A stretch of DNA of 64,000 nucleotides from Massilia sp. WG5 (lineage in GTDB: Bacteria; Pseudomonadota; Gammaproteobacteria; Burkholderiales; Burkholderiaceae_D), in the NCBI RefSeq assembly GCF_001412595.2, contig NZ_CP012640.2, positions 3,038,001 to 3,102,000 on the forward strand, written 5' to 3'. Below, piece by piece: positions 16,301 through 27,094 of the stretch. The notes under the pieces were generated by a model. That model was not told the DNA's origin, did no database searches, and saw only the letters and a program-made list of their open reading frames with translations. Both the position numbers and the translations under genes were made by a program. Every line of letters begins with the position of its first letter. Position 1 is the stretch's first letter.

Positions 16301-18101
16301 CGGACTCCTGGTCGACGATCAGGCTGGTCACGAAGTGGCGCGCGCCGTCCTTGGTGGTGATCGCGAAGGCCTGCTCGCGGTCGATCGCCACGCCGGCGTT
16401 CTGCAGGGCCGGCAGGATGCGCGACAGCGAAGGCACGCTGCCGGTCGAGTACAGCCGGATCGAAGCGCCGGTTGCGGCATCGTTCTCGATGCGCACCGAG
16501 ACGTGGTTCGGCTTGCCGTTGTTCAGCAGCGCGCACAGGTCGCGGAAGGCGACTTCCGGATCGGTCGCGGCGACGTAGTTGACCGGCAGGGTCGGCATGA
16601 GCTTACGCAGCGCGTTGCGGGTCGGGACGTCGGCGATGTCCTCGGTCAGCACGGTGTAGCGGTCATGCCAGCCGTCCAGCACGGACAGCAGCGGCTTCTG
16701 GATGTCGGTTTCCAGGTCGAGCGGATAGCGCGCGGCCTGGGCGATCAGGTAGACGCGGGCCAGCGGGCCATCGGCCACCAGGGTCTGGGTACGCACGTCG
16801 ACCGCGCCCGAGCTGTCCTTCAGGGCCTGGGCCAGCGAGGCCACCACGGCGGCGCTGTAGCGCTCGCGCGGCAGGTAGACCAGTACGTTCAGGTGGCGGT
16901 TGTAGACGTCGCGGCGGGCGAAGACTTTCGCGCGCGGCTGCTTGTACAGCGAGACCACGGCGCTGCAGACCTGGGCCAGCCATTCCGGATCGGCTTCCAG
17001 CGCTTCGGTGCGCGGCAGCGACTCCAGGATTTCCAGGAATTTCTCGGCACGGAAGCCTTCCTGGCGCACGCCGGCGATGCCGAGCACCTTGGCCACGCGG
17101 CCGCGTGCGAACGGCAGGCGCGCCAGCGGGGTCGAGGTGGCGGCGCGGGTGAACAGGCCGATGAAGCAGTGCTCGCCGATGGTGTTGCCCTGGGCGTCGG
17201 TGGCGCGTACGCCGATGAAGTCGAGCGGCTGGTCGCGGTGCAGGGTGCCGGCCACGTCGGCCTTCACGATCGACAGGGTCTCTTCGCGCTTGGAGAGGAT
17301 CTCGAAGTCGCCCGGGATGTTCTGGATGCTGGTCGCGTAGACCGGGTGCGAGGTGTCCTGCAGCACGCCGATGCGGCTCGGGATATCGCGTTCGAGTTCG
17401 CGCACGCCCGGCTTCACGAAGTAGTAGGCATAGCCGAAGGGCTCGAAGCCTTCGTTCTTCGCCCATTCGAGGAAGGCGGCGACTTCCTGGCCGCCCGGGG
17501 TGCCCTGGGCGGCGGCGTCGGCGGCGACCGCGCTCATGCGGTCACCCATGGCGACGGCGTCGCGGTGCACGACGGCGGCGTCGCGCGCCACCATCTGCAG
17601 GCGCTCGACCAGCGCGTTCAGTTCGTCCTGCGGCAGGTCCTCGCCGAGCAGGCACAACACATACGATTCCAGCGGCGCACCGGCTGCGCCCACGTCGACC
17701 ACGGCGCCATTCTCGTCACGCTGTACCGGCAGCACGGCGTTCATCACGCCCGAGGCGACCACGCGCTGGCGGCGCAGCGCCATCACGAAGGAGTCGACCA
17801 GGTAGGACATGTCTTCGTTCAGGATCAGGAGAGCTGTCGACATGCCGCAGCGCCCGTCGGTGTAACGCATCTGGGCGATCTGGCAGCCCGGTCCGGTGCG
17901 TTGCGCGACCTGGGCGAAACCGTCCTGCAGGATCGCCGCCAGGCTGTCCGGCGACACCCCCGCCAGGTCCTCGTCGTCGAGGGAGGCGAGCCAGGCGCCG
18001 ATCAGCGCGTTCACTTGGCCCTTGCCCTGCTCGGCAGGCTTGTTTTCGTTCACCAGGGCCAGCGTACGGGTACGCAGGTCTTGCGGCATGTCTTTATTCA
18101 T
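13377..18101 (-). CDS. gdhB: NAD-specific glutamate dehydrogenase, large (180 kDa) type
   Basis: A 1574-residue protein of the large NAD-GDH family (L_180), which oxidatively deaminates glutamate to 2-oxoglutarate. The long N-terminal part contains the regulatory ACT-like modules; the catalytic centre is around VPTGSKGGFVCK, with PVARGGLRWSDRMEDYRTE just before it and VGVGDMSGDVFGNG in the nucleotide-binding region. ATG 18101 is chosen because GGAGAA lies 4 bp upstream. In Pseudomonas this enzyme is induced by arginine through ArgR. Here it lies inside the ast operon between astB and astE, so glutamate made by AstE/AstC can be fed directly into the TCA cycle. A 199-bp gap upstream could hold an internal promoter. 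Confidence 0.95.
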   Translation of the reverse strand: MNKDMPQDLRTRTLALVNENKPAEQGKGQVNALIGAWLASLDDEDLAGVSPDSLAAILQDGFAQVAQRTGPGCQIAQMRYTDGRCGMSTALLILNEDMSYLVDSFVMALRRQRVVASGVMNAVLPVQRDENGAVVDVGAAGAPLESYVLCLLGEDLPQDELNALVERLQMVARDAAVVHRDAVAMGDRMSAVAADAAAQGTPGGQEVAAFLEWAKNEGFEPFGYAYYFVKPGVRELERDIPSRIGVLQDTSHPVYATSIQNIPGDFEILSKREETLSIVKADVAGTLHRDQPLDFIGVRATDAQGNTIGEHCFIGLFTRAATSTPLARLPFARGRVAKVLGIAGVRQEGFRAEKFLEILESLPRTEALEADPEWLAQVCSAVVSLYKQPRAKVFARRDVYNRHLNVLVYLPRERYSAAVVASLAQALKDSSGAVDVRTQTLVADGPLARVYLIAQAARYPLDLETDIQKPLLSVLDGWHDRYTVLTEDIADVPTRNALRKLMPTLPVNYVAATDPEVAFRDLCALLNNGKPNHVSVRIENDAATGASIRLYSTGSVPSLSRILPALQNAGVAIDREQAFAITTKDGARHFVTSLIVDQESAAKLARPGISEVAEELFAALFNDEAEDGRLNGLTIEGGLSTREVQLVRAYISYWRQAGSKFTTRYMAETLRDRAALVRELVEGFKLRFDPALGEDERASGNAKLAALKTGLAQVNHADTEEILAALVDLVMATVRTNYFQGDEQNRGDKVIFKFDTSSLALVPEPRPFREIYVFSRRFEGVHLRGGPVARGGLRWSDRMEDYRTEVLGLVKAQIAKNAVIVPTGSKGGFVCKQMPKDAAREVVAAEGEAVYRLFIASLLELTDNRVRGEIVAPADTVRYDQDDPYLVVAADKGTATFSDIANSIAVSRGFWLGDAFASGGSNGYDHKKMGITAKGAFEAVKRHFYEMGHDMNTTPITMVGVGDMSGDVFGNGVLLSRQLKVLAAFDHRHIFLDPNPDVAVSFTERQRMFALPRSSWEDYDKKLISEGGGVFPRSARHIELTPQVRAALDIAETSLTPEELMHRILLAPVDLFYNGGIGTYIKASTETHAQVKDRANDNIRVNGSELRCKVVTEGGNLGATQAGRIEFALAGGRIFTDAIDNSAGVDCSDHEVNVKVWLDTEVNAGQLPEADRNHLLTAMTGDIEHLVLRNNTLQTHLLVREAQAQSNSAVVDGYAALIASLELEGAISRELEQLPLDSELARRKALGQGLTTPELAVVIAAVKNRFKRILAALPLTELPWAETVLRPYFPQQLVATRDPLAHPLANTILATMLANESVNRCGPLMLRDLALEHRIDDAEVVKAWGQAWSALHLAPVFEALDADALTVPRDVSQTVDARTRTMLRTVTEGVLSLPLEQAGAGGMAELSQLFSEPEQLLQLNTSKSDADAHAGLPPSFAQAWKAVDTVESLAAFLFAAVSVQRPSGMSLAEFLQVGMVLRAASGIDTLERGLKLPATSKSQEQLRNYAMQALRRTQQRMLLTVLERAKQTGDMQAAVQETTSAMGLTGFAQPTDLEQAMLNVWSLSEGSSPERLAA

Positions 18102-18190
18102 TTGCTTCTCCAAAGCTGAGTGTTGTGCCAGGTCCGCAGCGGCTTGTGGCCACGCGCTCGCCGGCTTTTATACGGACGGGGTTGTCCCAT

Positions 18191-18250
18191 CCAGATTCTT
18201 GCTTCCTTATCCCGAAAGCTGATTCGCTATTAGAACACGCCAGATTCTTG
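18191..18250. repeat. Pair of 11-bp direct repeats in the astB-gdhB gap
   Basis: CCAGATTCTTG occurs at 18191-18201 and again at 18240-18250, 49 bp apart, within the only sizeable gap of the ast operon (18102-18300). On the transcribed strand both read CAAGAATCTGG. They could be a duplicated protein-binding site or chance; no terminator is evident in the gap. Confidence 0.35.
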
Positions 18251-18300
18251 ATACGACAGGTGTTCAGTATCCAAGCGGCAACAGTCGGAGCGTTTTCATA

Positions 18301-19644
18301 TCAGGTCAGGTCATACAGTCCGGGCAGGCCGAGGATGCGCTCCAGCGCTTCCAGCGCGGCGGCGCATTCGAGCGCCAGCTGCGGGTCGGCCAGGTCCTTC
18401 GGCTCGACGCGGTCGCGGTAGTGGCGCTCGACCCAGGGCACCAGTTTCGCGTACAGCTCTTCGGTCATGATCACGCCCTGGTGCATGGCGGAAGCCTCGA
18501 TGTCGGTCAGCGCCACGCGCAGGCGCAGGCATGCCGGGCCGCCGCCATTGCGCATGCTCTGGCGCAGGTCGAATTCGATCAGCTCGTCGATCGGGCCACC
18601 GGAGCCCACCAGCGCCTCCAGGTAGCGCGACACCGCGGCGTTCTCGCGGCATTCGTGCGGCACCACCAGCGCCATGCCGCCGTCCGGTTTCGACAGGAGC
18701 TGGCTGTTGAACAGGTAGCTGGCCACCGCATCGGCGACCGGCACCATGCCGGTATCGACGCGCACCGCCTGCAGACCCGCGCCGACGCCGGCCAGCGCAC
18801 GCTGCAGCGCGTCCAGGGTGGCCGCCTCGTTGGCGAAGGCCTGCTCGTGGTAGAACAGCACGTTGCCGTTGCCGACCGCGATCACGTCGTTGTGGAACAC
18901 GCCCTGGTCGATCACGTCCGGATTCTGCGAAGCGAACACGGTGCGCGCGCCGTCCAGGCCGTGCAGGCGCGCGATCGCCTGCGAGGCTTCGAGCGTCTGG
19001 CGCGCCGGGTATTTCTTCGGGCTTTGCGCGGACGGATCGAACTCGACGCGGCCGTAGACGAAGAATTCGATCCCTTGCGCGCCGTGGCTGCTGGCGAAGC
19101 GCGTGTGGTTGGCCGCGCCTTCGTCGCCGAAGGCCGGGGTCGAGGGCAGCGGATCGTGCACCACGAAATGGTCCGGGTTGGCGAACAGCGCGCGCAGGGT
19201 GCGGGTCGACTGGATGTGCTCCTCGGCGCGGTGCAGCTTGTTGTTCAGGTTGGCGGCGGTGAAGTGCACGCGGCCGTCCGCGGTGTCGGCCGAGGGGCTG
19301 ACGGTGGCGGCGTTCGCGGTCCACATCGGCGACGCCGACCAGGCGCAGGCCAGGATCACCGGCGCTTCCCGATAGGCCTGGGCCAGCACGTCGCCGTCGG
19401 TGCCGGAAAAGCCGAGGCGGCGCAGCAGGCGGAAGTTCGGGCGCGCCTGCGGCGGCAGCACGGCCTGCGCGAAGCCGCGCGCTGCCAGCTCGCGCATCTT
19501 GGCCAGGCCCTGCAGGGCCGCCTGGCGCGGGTTCGACGCGCTCTTCACATTGTTGAAAGAGGCGACGTTGCCGAACGAGAGGCCGGCATAGTTGTGCGAC
19601 GGGCCTACCAGGCCGTCGAAGTTGAATTCACGGGCGTTATGCAT
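18301..19644 (-). CDS. astB: N-succinylarginine dihydrolase
   Basis: A 447-residue amidinotransferase-fold enzyme that converts N2-succinylarginine to N2-succinylornithine, CO2 and two ammonia molecules. The N-terminus [19 protein letters not shown] is the family signature, and the C-terminal [15 protein letters not shown] holds the catalytic cysteine. Length equals AstB of E. coli and Pseudomonas (447). It begins 9 bp after the astD stop and is the fifth gene of the operon. Confidence 0.97.
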   Translation of the reverse strand: MHNAREFNFDGLVGPSHNYAGLSFGNVASFNNVKSASNPRQAALQGLAKMRELAARGFAQAVLPPQARPNFRLLRRLGFSGTDGDVLAQAYREAPVILACAWSASPMWTANAATVSPSADTADGRVHFTAANLNNKLHRAEEHIQSTRTLRALFANPDHFVVHDPLPSTPAFGDEGAANHTRFASSHGAQGIEFFVYGRVEFDPSAQSPKKYPARQTLEASQAIARLHGLDGARTVFASQNPDVIDQGVFHNDVIAVGNGNVLFYHEQAFANEAATLDALQRALAGVGAGLQAVRVDTGMVPVADAVASYLFNSQLLSKPDGGMALVVPHECRENAAVSRYLEALVGSGGPIDELIEFDLRQSMRNGGGPACLRLRVALTDIEASAMHQGVIMTEELYAKLVPWVERHYRDRVEPKDLADPQLALECAAALEALERILGLPGLYDLT

Positions 19645-19653
19645 GGTGGTCGC

Positions 19654-22150
<2,497 letters not shown>

Positions 22151-22163
22151 GGGTCGGTTTCCT

Positions 22164-23219
22164 TTAAATGCGCACGCAGATGACGTTGTCGCCCGGGGCG
22201 ACGCCGAGCGCTCCCTGGGCCCAGGCGGGCAGGCACAGGGCCTCGCTGCTTTCGGCCGGGGCGCAGGACACGACGATCGCACGGAACTTGCGCTCGCTGC
22301 TGGCCACCGCGTAGCTGACCATGGCGTCCGGCGCGCCGGATGGCTGGTCCTGGGTCGCCACCTTGCGCACCATCGAGCCGCGGAAGCAGCGCAGCGCGTT
22401 CTTGTGCGCCTGCAGGATCGGGCCGCCGTCGAAGATGTCGATGTACTCGTCGGCCTCGAAGCCTTCCTCGGTCAACAGGTCGAACGCCAGCTGGCCGCTC
22501 GGGTGGATCTGGCCCATCGCGGCCTGCGCCGGTCCGGGCAGCAGCGGCACATACACCGGGTAGTGCGGCATCAGCTCGACGATCAGGGTGCGGTTGCGGG
22601 CGCCGCCGATGGTGCGTTCGGCGTCCAGGAAGTCCATCTTGAAGAACTTGCGGCCCAGCGCATCCCAGAACGGCGACTGGCCGTCGTCGTCGGTGACGCC
22701 GGCCAGCGGCACGAAGAAGCGGTCGCCGAAACGATGCGGCGCCAGCACCGAATACAGCAGGCGCGCACGCGACAGCAGGGCCGCTTCATGGCCGCCCCTG
22801 TCGTCGGCCTTGCTGCGGTGGCGGACGCTCTGGCTGATGAAGAAGCCGGACAGCTGCGAATACGCGGTCAGCTCCGAGCACAGGGTCAGCGCATGCACGC
22901 TGTGGCTGATGTTCAGGTCGCGCGAGACCTGCTGGATCACGTCGTTGCGGAACGCGAAATAGGTGCCGTTCGAGCCGGCCGAAGCGTGGATCGCCGCGGT
23001 GCCGACCAGTTCATGGTGCTCGATATCCTCCAGCACGAACAGGTAGGTTTCCTCGCTGGGGATGTCGACGTGGGCCGTGAACGAAGCGCATGAGCGCTCG
23101 ACCAGGGCGGCGATCTTCTCGCGCGTGCGCGGCAGGGTATGCACTCCCGGCATGGAGGCGGCCAGCAGCGTCTCGAGGGCGCCGACATCCGCGGGCTCTA
23201 CCGGACGGACAACATACAT
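22164..23219 (-). CDS. astA: Arginine/ornithine succinyltransferase, first (alpha) subunit (AruF-like)
   Basis: A 351-residue member of the AstA family, starting MYVVRPVEPADVGALETLL. It carries the same landmarks as its paralogue: YLFVLEDIEHHELVG, ALGRKFFKMDFLDAERT and HPSGQLAFDLLTEEGFEADEYIDIFDGGP-type C-terminal segments (compare with the beta subunit's EGMHYEGYVDIFDAGPVL). This duplication is characteristic of the Pseudomonas/Burkholderia aru operon, in contrast to the single AstA of enteric bacteria. Third-to-last metabolic step upstream is the aminotransferase gene astC, 84 bp before it. Confidence 0.93.
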   Translation of the reverse strand: MYVVRPVEPADVGALETLLAASMPGVHTLPRTREKIAALVERSCASFTAHVDIPSEETYLFVLEDIEHHELVGTAAIHASAGSNGTYFAFRNDVIQQVSRDLNISHSVHALTLCSELTAYSQLSGFFISQSVRHRSKADDRGGHEAALLSRARLLYSVLAPHRFGDRFFVPLAGVTDDDGQSPFWDALGRKFFKMDFLDAERTIGGARNRTLIVELMPHYPVYVPLLPGPAQAAMGQIHPSGQLAFDLLTEEGFEADEYIDIFDGGPILQAHKNALRCFRGSMVRKVATQDQPSGAPDAMVSYAVASSERKFRAIVVSCAPAESSEALCLPAWAQGALGVAPGDNVICVRI

Positions 23220-23303
23220 GGGAACTCCCGATCAAGAGTCAGCGTACAGGACAGGGCCGGCGGCCGGCGGAGGTGCATCCCGCCGGCCGCCGAAAGGCAT
23301 CGA

Positions 23304-24542
23304 TCAGCCGGCGACGAAGGCCTCGGCGGCGTCGCGCATGATGCGGTCGGCTTCGATCAGCTGGGCGTCGGTGACGACCAGCGCCGGCGCCAGGCGCACC
23401 ACGTCGGGGCCGGCGATCAGCAGCATCAGGCCCAGCTTCTCGGCGGCCTTGGTGTAGTCCTTGGCGCGGCCCTTGAAGCCTTCGGCCATCGGCAGGCCGA
23501 TCAGCAGGCCCTTGCCGCGCGGTTTGCCGAACAGCTGCGGGAAGTCGCCCGAGAGTTTTTCGAGCTGGGCGAACAGCATGGCGCTGGCTTCGTTCACGCG
23601 CGCCAGGAAGGACGGCTGGTTGATCTGATCGAGCACGTTCAGGGCGACGGTCGCGGCCAGCGGGTTGCCGCCGTAGGTGGTGCCGTGCGAGCCGACGTTG
23701 AAGTGCTGGGCGATCTCCTCGGTGGTCAGCATCGCGCCGATCGGGTAGCCGTTGCCCAGGGCCTTGGCCGAGGTCAGGATGTCCGGGGTCACGCCGACGT
23801 TCATGTAGTCGTACAGGGTGCCGGTGCGGCCCACGCCCGACTGCACTTCGTCGAACACCAGCAGGGCGCCGGTCTGGTCGCACAGTTCGCGCAGGGCTTT
23901 CAGGTACGCGATGTCGCCCGGGATCACGCCGCCCTCGCCCTGGATCGGTTCGACGATCACGGCGGCGACGTCATCGGTGATCGCGGCGCGCGCCGACTCG
24001 ATGTCGTTGTAGACGATGTGGTTGATTTCCTGCGGCAGCGGCTCGAAGCCTTCGGTGTACTTCGGCTGGCCGCCGACCGAGACGGTGAACAGGGTGCGGC
24101 CGTGGAAGGACGACAGGCAGGACACGATGCGCGACTTGTGCGGGCCGAACTTGGTGTGCGCGTACTTGCGCGCCAGCTTCAGGGCCGCTTCGTTGGCTTC
24201 GGCGCCCGAGTTGCAGAAGAAGGCGCGGTCGGCGAAGGTCGCTTCGGTCAGGGCGCTGCCCAGGCGCAGGACCGGCTCGTTGGTGTAGCCGTTACCGAGG
24301 TGCCACAGGGTGTTGATCTGGCGCGTGACGGCGTCGACCAGCACCGGGTTGCAGTGACCGAGGCTCGAGACGGCGATGCCGGAGGTGAAGTCGAGGTAAT
24401 GCTTGCCTTCCTGGTCCCACACGTCCAGGCCGGAAGCGCGCACCGGGACCATCGCGGCCGGGGCGTAGGTCGGGACGAGGACCTCGTCGAAAGTCTGGCG
24501 TGTGACAGGCCGCGTGGTGACCGATTCGAGCTTAGCATTCAT
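23304..24542 (-). CDS. astC: Succinylornithine / acetylornithine aminotransferase
   Basis: A 412-residue class-III PLP aminotransferase, first gene of the operon, converting succinylornithine and 2-oxoglutarate to succinylglutamate semialdehyde and glutamate. Motifs: CNSGAEANEAALKLAR for PLP phosphate binding, SFHGRT, VFDEVQSGVGRTG and the Schiff-base lysine in LTSAKALGNGYPIG. ATG 24542 is chosen because GAGGAAG lies 6-7 bp upstream; an ATG five codons earlier (24557) is less well placed. A sigma70-like TATAAT (24604-24609, minus strand) and an ArgR-like site lie upstream. Sequence alone does not exclude a dual biosynthetic ArgD role. Confidence 0.93.
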   Translation of the reverse strand: MNAKLESVTTRPVTRQTFDEVLVPTYAPAAMVPVRASGLDVWDQEGKHYLDFTSGIAVSSLGHCNPVLVDAVTRQINTLWHLGNGYTNEPVLRLGSALTEATFADRAFFCNSGAEANEAALKLARKYAHTKFGPHKSRIVSCLSSFHGRTLFTVSVGGQPKYTEGFEPLPQEINHIVYNDIESARAAITDDVAAVIVEPIQGEGGVIPGDIAYLKALRELCDQTGALLVFDEVQSGVGRTGTLYDYMNVGVTPDILTSAKALGNGYPIGAMLTTEEIAQHFNVGSHGTTYGGNPLAATVALNVLDQINQPSFLARVNEASAMLFAQLEKLSGDFPQLFGKPRGKGLLIGLPMAEGFKGRAKDYTKAAEKLGLMLLIAGPDVVRLAPALVVTDAQLIEADRIMRDAAEAFVAG

Positions 24543-24603
24543 GACGTTCTTCCTCATCCAAATAAAGGGTCGCGCGAACTCCAGCAGCCGCGCCGAGCGA
24601 CCC

Positions 24604-24667
24604 ATTATAGAAAGCCCACCCTTGCAGTTCTTTTCAAACTGCGACAGGCATTTTCATTTTTGGACGA
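24604..24667 (-). promoter_or_regulatory. astC promoter with ArgR(AraC-type)-like binding sites
   Basis: Reading the minus strand, TGTCGCAGTTTGAAAA (24646 to 24631) matches the Pseudomonas ArgR half-site TGTCGC-N8-AA exactly. A weaker copy CGTCCAAAAATGAAAA (24666 to 24651) lies 20 bp upstream in the same orientation, as expected for ArgR direct repeats. TATAAT (24609 to 24604) is a perfect -10, and the proximal site abuts the -35 position, as for an activator. The AraC-type regulator gene is next upstream. Confidence 0.7.
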
Positions 24668-24685
24668 GCAACATTTGCGCAACCC

Positions 24686-24761
24686 CAAACCGGGGTCAGA
24701 CTCCGCATTTTGGCAATGTCATTTTGGCAATTTCCAAAAACGGGAGTCTGACCCCGGTTTG
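24686..24761. repeat. Long inverted repeat, REP/RAYT-type palindromic element
   Basis: CAAACCGGGGTCAGACTCC (24686-24704) is repeated in perfect inversion at 24743-24761, a 19-bp stem. The 38-bp centre holds two direct copies of CATTTTGGCAAT (24706-24717 and 24720-24731). The GGGGTCAGACTCC core is familiar to me from elements beside REP-associated tyrosine transposases in beta- and gammaproteobacteria; no transposase is nearby. It lies between the AraC-type regulator and the ast promoter, and could also act as a terminator for the regulator gene. Confidence 0.75.
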
Positions 24762-24771
24762 AGCGAAGTCA

Positions 24772-25713
24772 TTACTCGGCGAGCTTGCGCTGGCGCTCTT
24801 CACGCGGGGTCTTGCCGAACAGGGCGCCGAAGGCGGTGGAGAAGTGGGAGCCGGACGAGAAACCGCACATCAGGCCGACCTGCACGATCGAGTGGTTGGT
24901 GTCGCGCAGCAGCTGGCGGGCGCGCTTCAGGCGCAGTTCGAGGTAGTAGCGCGACGGCAGGCTGCCCAGGTATTGCTTGAACAGGCGCTCCAGCTGGCGC
25001 CGCGAAACGCCGGCCAGCTGGGCGATCTCGTCGGTCGAGAGCGGTTCCTCGATGTTCGCTTCCATCAGGGTCACGGCCTCGGTCAGCTTGGGCTGCAGCA
25101 CGCCGAAGCGGGCCTGCAGCGCGACCCGCTGGCGCTCTTCCTGGCCGCGCACGCGGTCCACGCACAGCACTTCCTTGACCTGGGCCTGCACGGTGGCGCC
25201 GAACAGCATGTCGACCAGGTTCAGGGCGAAGTCGATGCTCGCGCCGCCGCCGCAGCAGCTCAGGCGCGGGCCGTCGATCTCGAACAGGTGGGGGCTGAGC
25301 AGCGCCTGCTCGGCGATGGCGTCGGCATCCGGGTACAGCGACCAGGGCAGCGCGGTGCGCACGCCGTTGAAGGCGCCCGTCTCGGCCAGCCACAGCACGC
25401 CGGCGCCCACCCCGCCCCAGCAGGCGGCGGCGCGGCAGCGCTGGGCCAGCAGGCGCATGTTGGCCGGGCGCAGGCCGGCTTCGGCTTCGTCGGCGACCAG
25501 CAGCACCAGATGCCAGTGGCGCTGGCTGTCGCCGGCAAACTTGTCCGGGCTGCGCACGTCGACGATCAGGCGCTGCGGCCCTACCATCTTGGCCGCCAGG
25601 CGCAGCGGCTGCACGATCCCGGACCAGGTCAGCGAATCCGGCTCGCCGGCATTCACGAGCAGGACACGCAGCGGCGCTTCCCTGGCCAGGTGGGACAGGT
25701 CAGCGTGCGACAT
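24772..25713 (-). CDS. argR: AraC-family regulator with DJ-1/PfpI-like domain, probable ArgR activator of the ast operon
   Basis: A 313-residue GlxA-type regulator. The N-terminal two thirds form a DJ-1/PfpI (class-I amidotransferase-like) domain (LRVLLVNAGEPDSLTWSG; CWGGVGAGVLWLAETGAF). The C-terminal AraC domain has two helix-turn-helix units (LSTDEIAQLAGVSRRQLERLF and SIVQVGLMCGFSSGSHFSTAF). The same architecture is found in Pseudomonas ArgR, the arginine-responsive activator of aru, gdhB and transport genes. Adjacency to astC and the TGTCGC-N8-AA site at its promoter support that identity; the symbol is inferred. ATG 25713 is used rather than the TTG before it. Confidence 0.85.
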   Translation of the reverse strand: MSHADLSHLAREAPLRVLLVNAGEPDSLTWSGIVQPLRLAAKMVGPQRLIVDVRSPDKFAGDSQRHWHLVLLVADEAEAGLRPANMRLLAQRCRAAACWGGVGAGVLWLAETGAFNGVRTALPWSLYPDADAIAEQALLSPHLFEIDGPRLSCCGGGASIDFALNLVDMLFGATVQAQVKEVLCVDRVRGQEERQRVALQARFGVLQPKLTEAVTLMEANIEEPLSTDEIAQLAGVSRRQLERLFKQYLGSLPSRYYLELRLKRARQLLRDTNHSIVQVGLMCGFSSGSHFSTAFGALFGKTPREERQRKLAE

Positions 25714-25743
25714 CAAAAAGGGGCGGGAGGTGGATCAGGGTCA

Positions 25744-26655
25744 TCACTCGGGGGCGAGCGCGGCGGCCGGCCGGCTCTCGGCATTCCATTGGCTGACAAT
25801 CATACCGGAGATCAACAGGGCCGCGCCCAGCCAGCCGCGGGCCGTCATCGCCTCTCCCAGCCAGAAATAGCCGAAGAAGGCCGCCGCGCCCGGCTCGAAG
25901 GCATAGATCACGGCCGCCTCGTTGGCGCTGGTGCGCGACTGGCCCCAGGTCTGCAGCGAGATGATGGCGGCGGTGCAGACCGCGCCCAGGTAGGCGAAAT
26001 TCGGCCAGTAGGCAAGCAGGTTGCCGCCGATGTAGCGCCAGTAGTTGTTGGCGTCTTCCAGCACGCCGACGCCGCGCGGGACCTCGCGCAACAGCAGCCA
26101 CAGCGCGGCGCATACAGCCACGGTGCCGATCTGGGCCGCCGTCACGCTGAGCAGGCGCCTGGCGGTGCGGGTGCGGATTTCCATGATCTTGACGTAGGCG
26201 CCAAAGCAGAAAGCGCCCAGCAGCGCCAGCGTGTCGCCGGTTCCCCAGGCGCCGCCGTCCCAGCACAGCGCCGCCAGGCCGGCCAGCGCCAGCACCAGGG
26301 CGAACACAATGCGGCGCTCCGGCAGGCGTCCGCCGAGGATGCCCAGCAGCGGCACCACCAGGACGTTCAGGCCGGTAATGAAGGCGTTGCGGTTCGAGCT
26401 GGTCAGGGCCAGGCCTTCGACCTGGAACAGGTAGCAGAAGAACAGGACCAGGCCCAGCAGCACGCCGGAAGCCAGGTCGTCGCGATGGGCGCGCCACAGG
26501 AAGGGAGACAGGATCAGCACCGCCAGTGCGAAACGCGTGAAAATGATCCACACCGGCGAGAAGGTCACGGTGAGGTCTTTCATGGCCGGGAAGGTCGTGC
26601 CCCACACGAGGACGACGAGGATGAGGGCGGCGATACCGCGCAGCTGCTGGGTCAT
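25744..26655 (-). CDS. EamA/DMT-family transporter
   Basis: A 303-residue inner-membrane protein with ten hydrophobic helices in two EamA repeats of about five (first starts LRGIAALILVVLVWGTTFP; second after about residue 160). Length and WG(T/S)TFP in TM1 are typical of drug/metabolite transporters, which usually export metabolites or amino acids. ATG 26655 begins the first helix directly. It precedes the regulator gene by 30 bp on the same strand, so it may share a transcript with it. Substrate unknown. Confidence 0.85.
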   Translation of the reverse strand: MTQQLRGIAALILVVLVWGTTFPAMKDLTVTFSPVWIIFTRFALAVLILSPFLWRAHRDDLASGVLLGLVLFFCYLFQVEGLALTSSNRNAFITGLNVLVVPLLGILGGRLPERRIVFALVLALAGLAALCWDGGAWGTGDTLALLGAFCFGAYVKIMEIRTRTARRLLSVTAAQIGTVAVCAALWLLLREVPRGVGVLEDANNYWRYIGGNLLAYWPNFAYLGAVCTAAIISLQTWGQSRTSANEAAVIYAFEPGAAAFFGYFWLGEAMTARGWLGAALLISGMIVSQWNAESRPAAALAPE

Positions 26656-26797
26656 GACGCTATGGTAACCGTCCCGGCCGTAAAATGCGAATGCCCGGGC
26701 GCCGCGCCGCAGGGCGCGCGGCCCGCTATAATCGCCCCACTGGAGGAACGCCATCCGACGCGTTTCCGCCAGCGCTCAAGGAAAGGAAACCCCACTC

Positions 26798-27079
26798 GTG
26801 AAAACCGCCCTGCTCGAAGGTAAGAAACCCGCCCATTTCGACAAGCACATCATCGGCAACATCCTGCTCGACGTCGCGCCGCCCGACGAAGTGCTCAAGG
26901 AAAAGATGCTGATCGGTGTGCGCAACGAGGCCGGCGAGATCTATCGCCTGATCGGCGCCACCAAGGTCAACAGCTTCATGAACGCGGTCGAGGAACTGAT
27001 CGACCTCGGCCTGGCCGATGAGCTGCAGGACACGGAAGAGCCGAAAGACGGCTTCGACGCCATTTTCAGCGAGCCGTGA
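26798..27079 (+). CDS. Small conserved protein of unknown function
   Basis: A 93-residue soluble, acidic protein starting at GTG 26798 with GGAAAGGAAA upstream. There is no signal peptide or membrane segment. The sequence is well ordered (LLDVAPPDEVLKEKMLIGVRN, then IYRLIGATKVNSFMNAVEELIDLG) and shows strong third-position G/C, so it is surely coding. I do not recognise a named family. It is 15 bp upstream of the HDOD gene and co-directional, so the two are probably co-expressed. Confidence 0.75.
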   Translation: MKTALLEGKKPAHFDKHIIGNILLDVAPPDEVLKEKMLIGVRNEAGEIYRLIGATKVNSFMNAVEELIDLGLADELQDTEEPKDGFDAIFSEP

Positions 27080-27094
27080 CGCCCGCCTCCCGCC

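Noticed and set aside
13272..18119. Very long open frame (about 1600 codons) on the plus strand opposite gdhB
   Set aside because: It mirrors gdhB codon structure in a high-GC genome, has a His/Arg/Gln/Gly/Ala-rich composition with no domain, and no ribosome-binding site; the minus-strand gene has clear motifs and GC3 bias.
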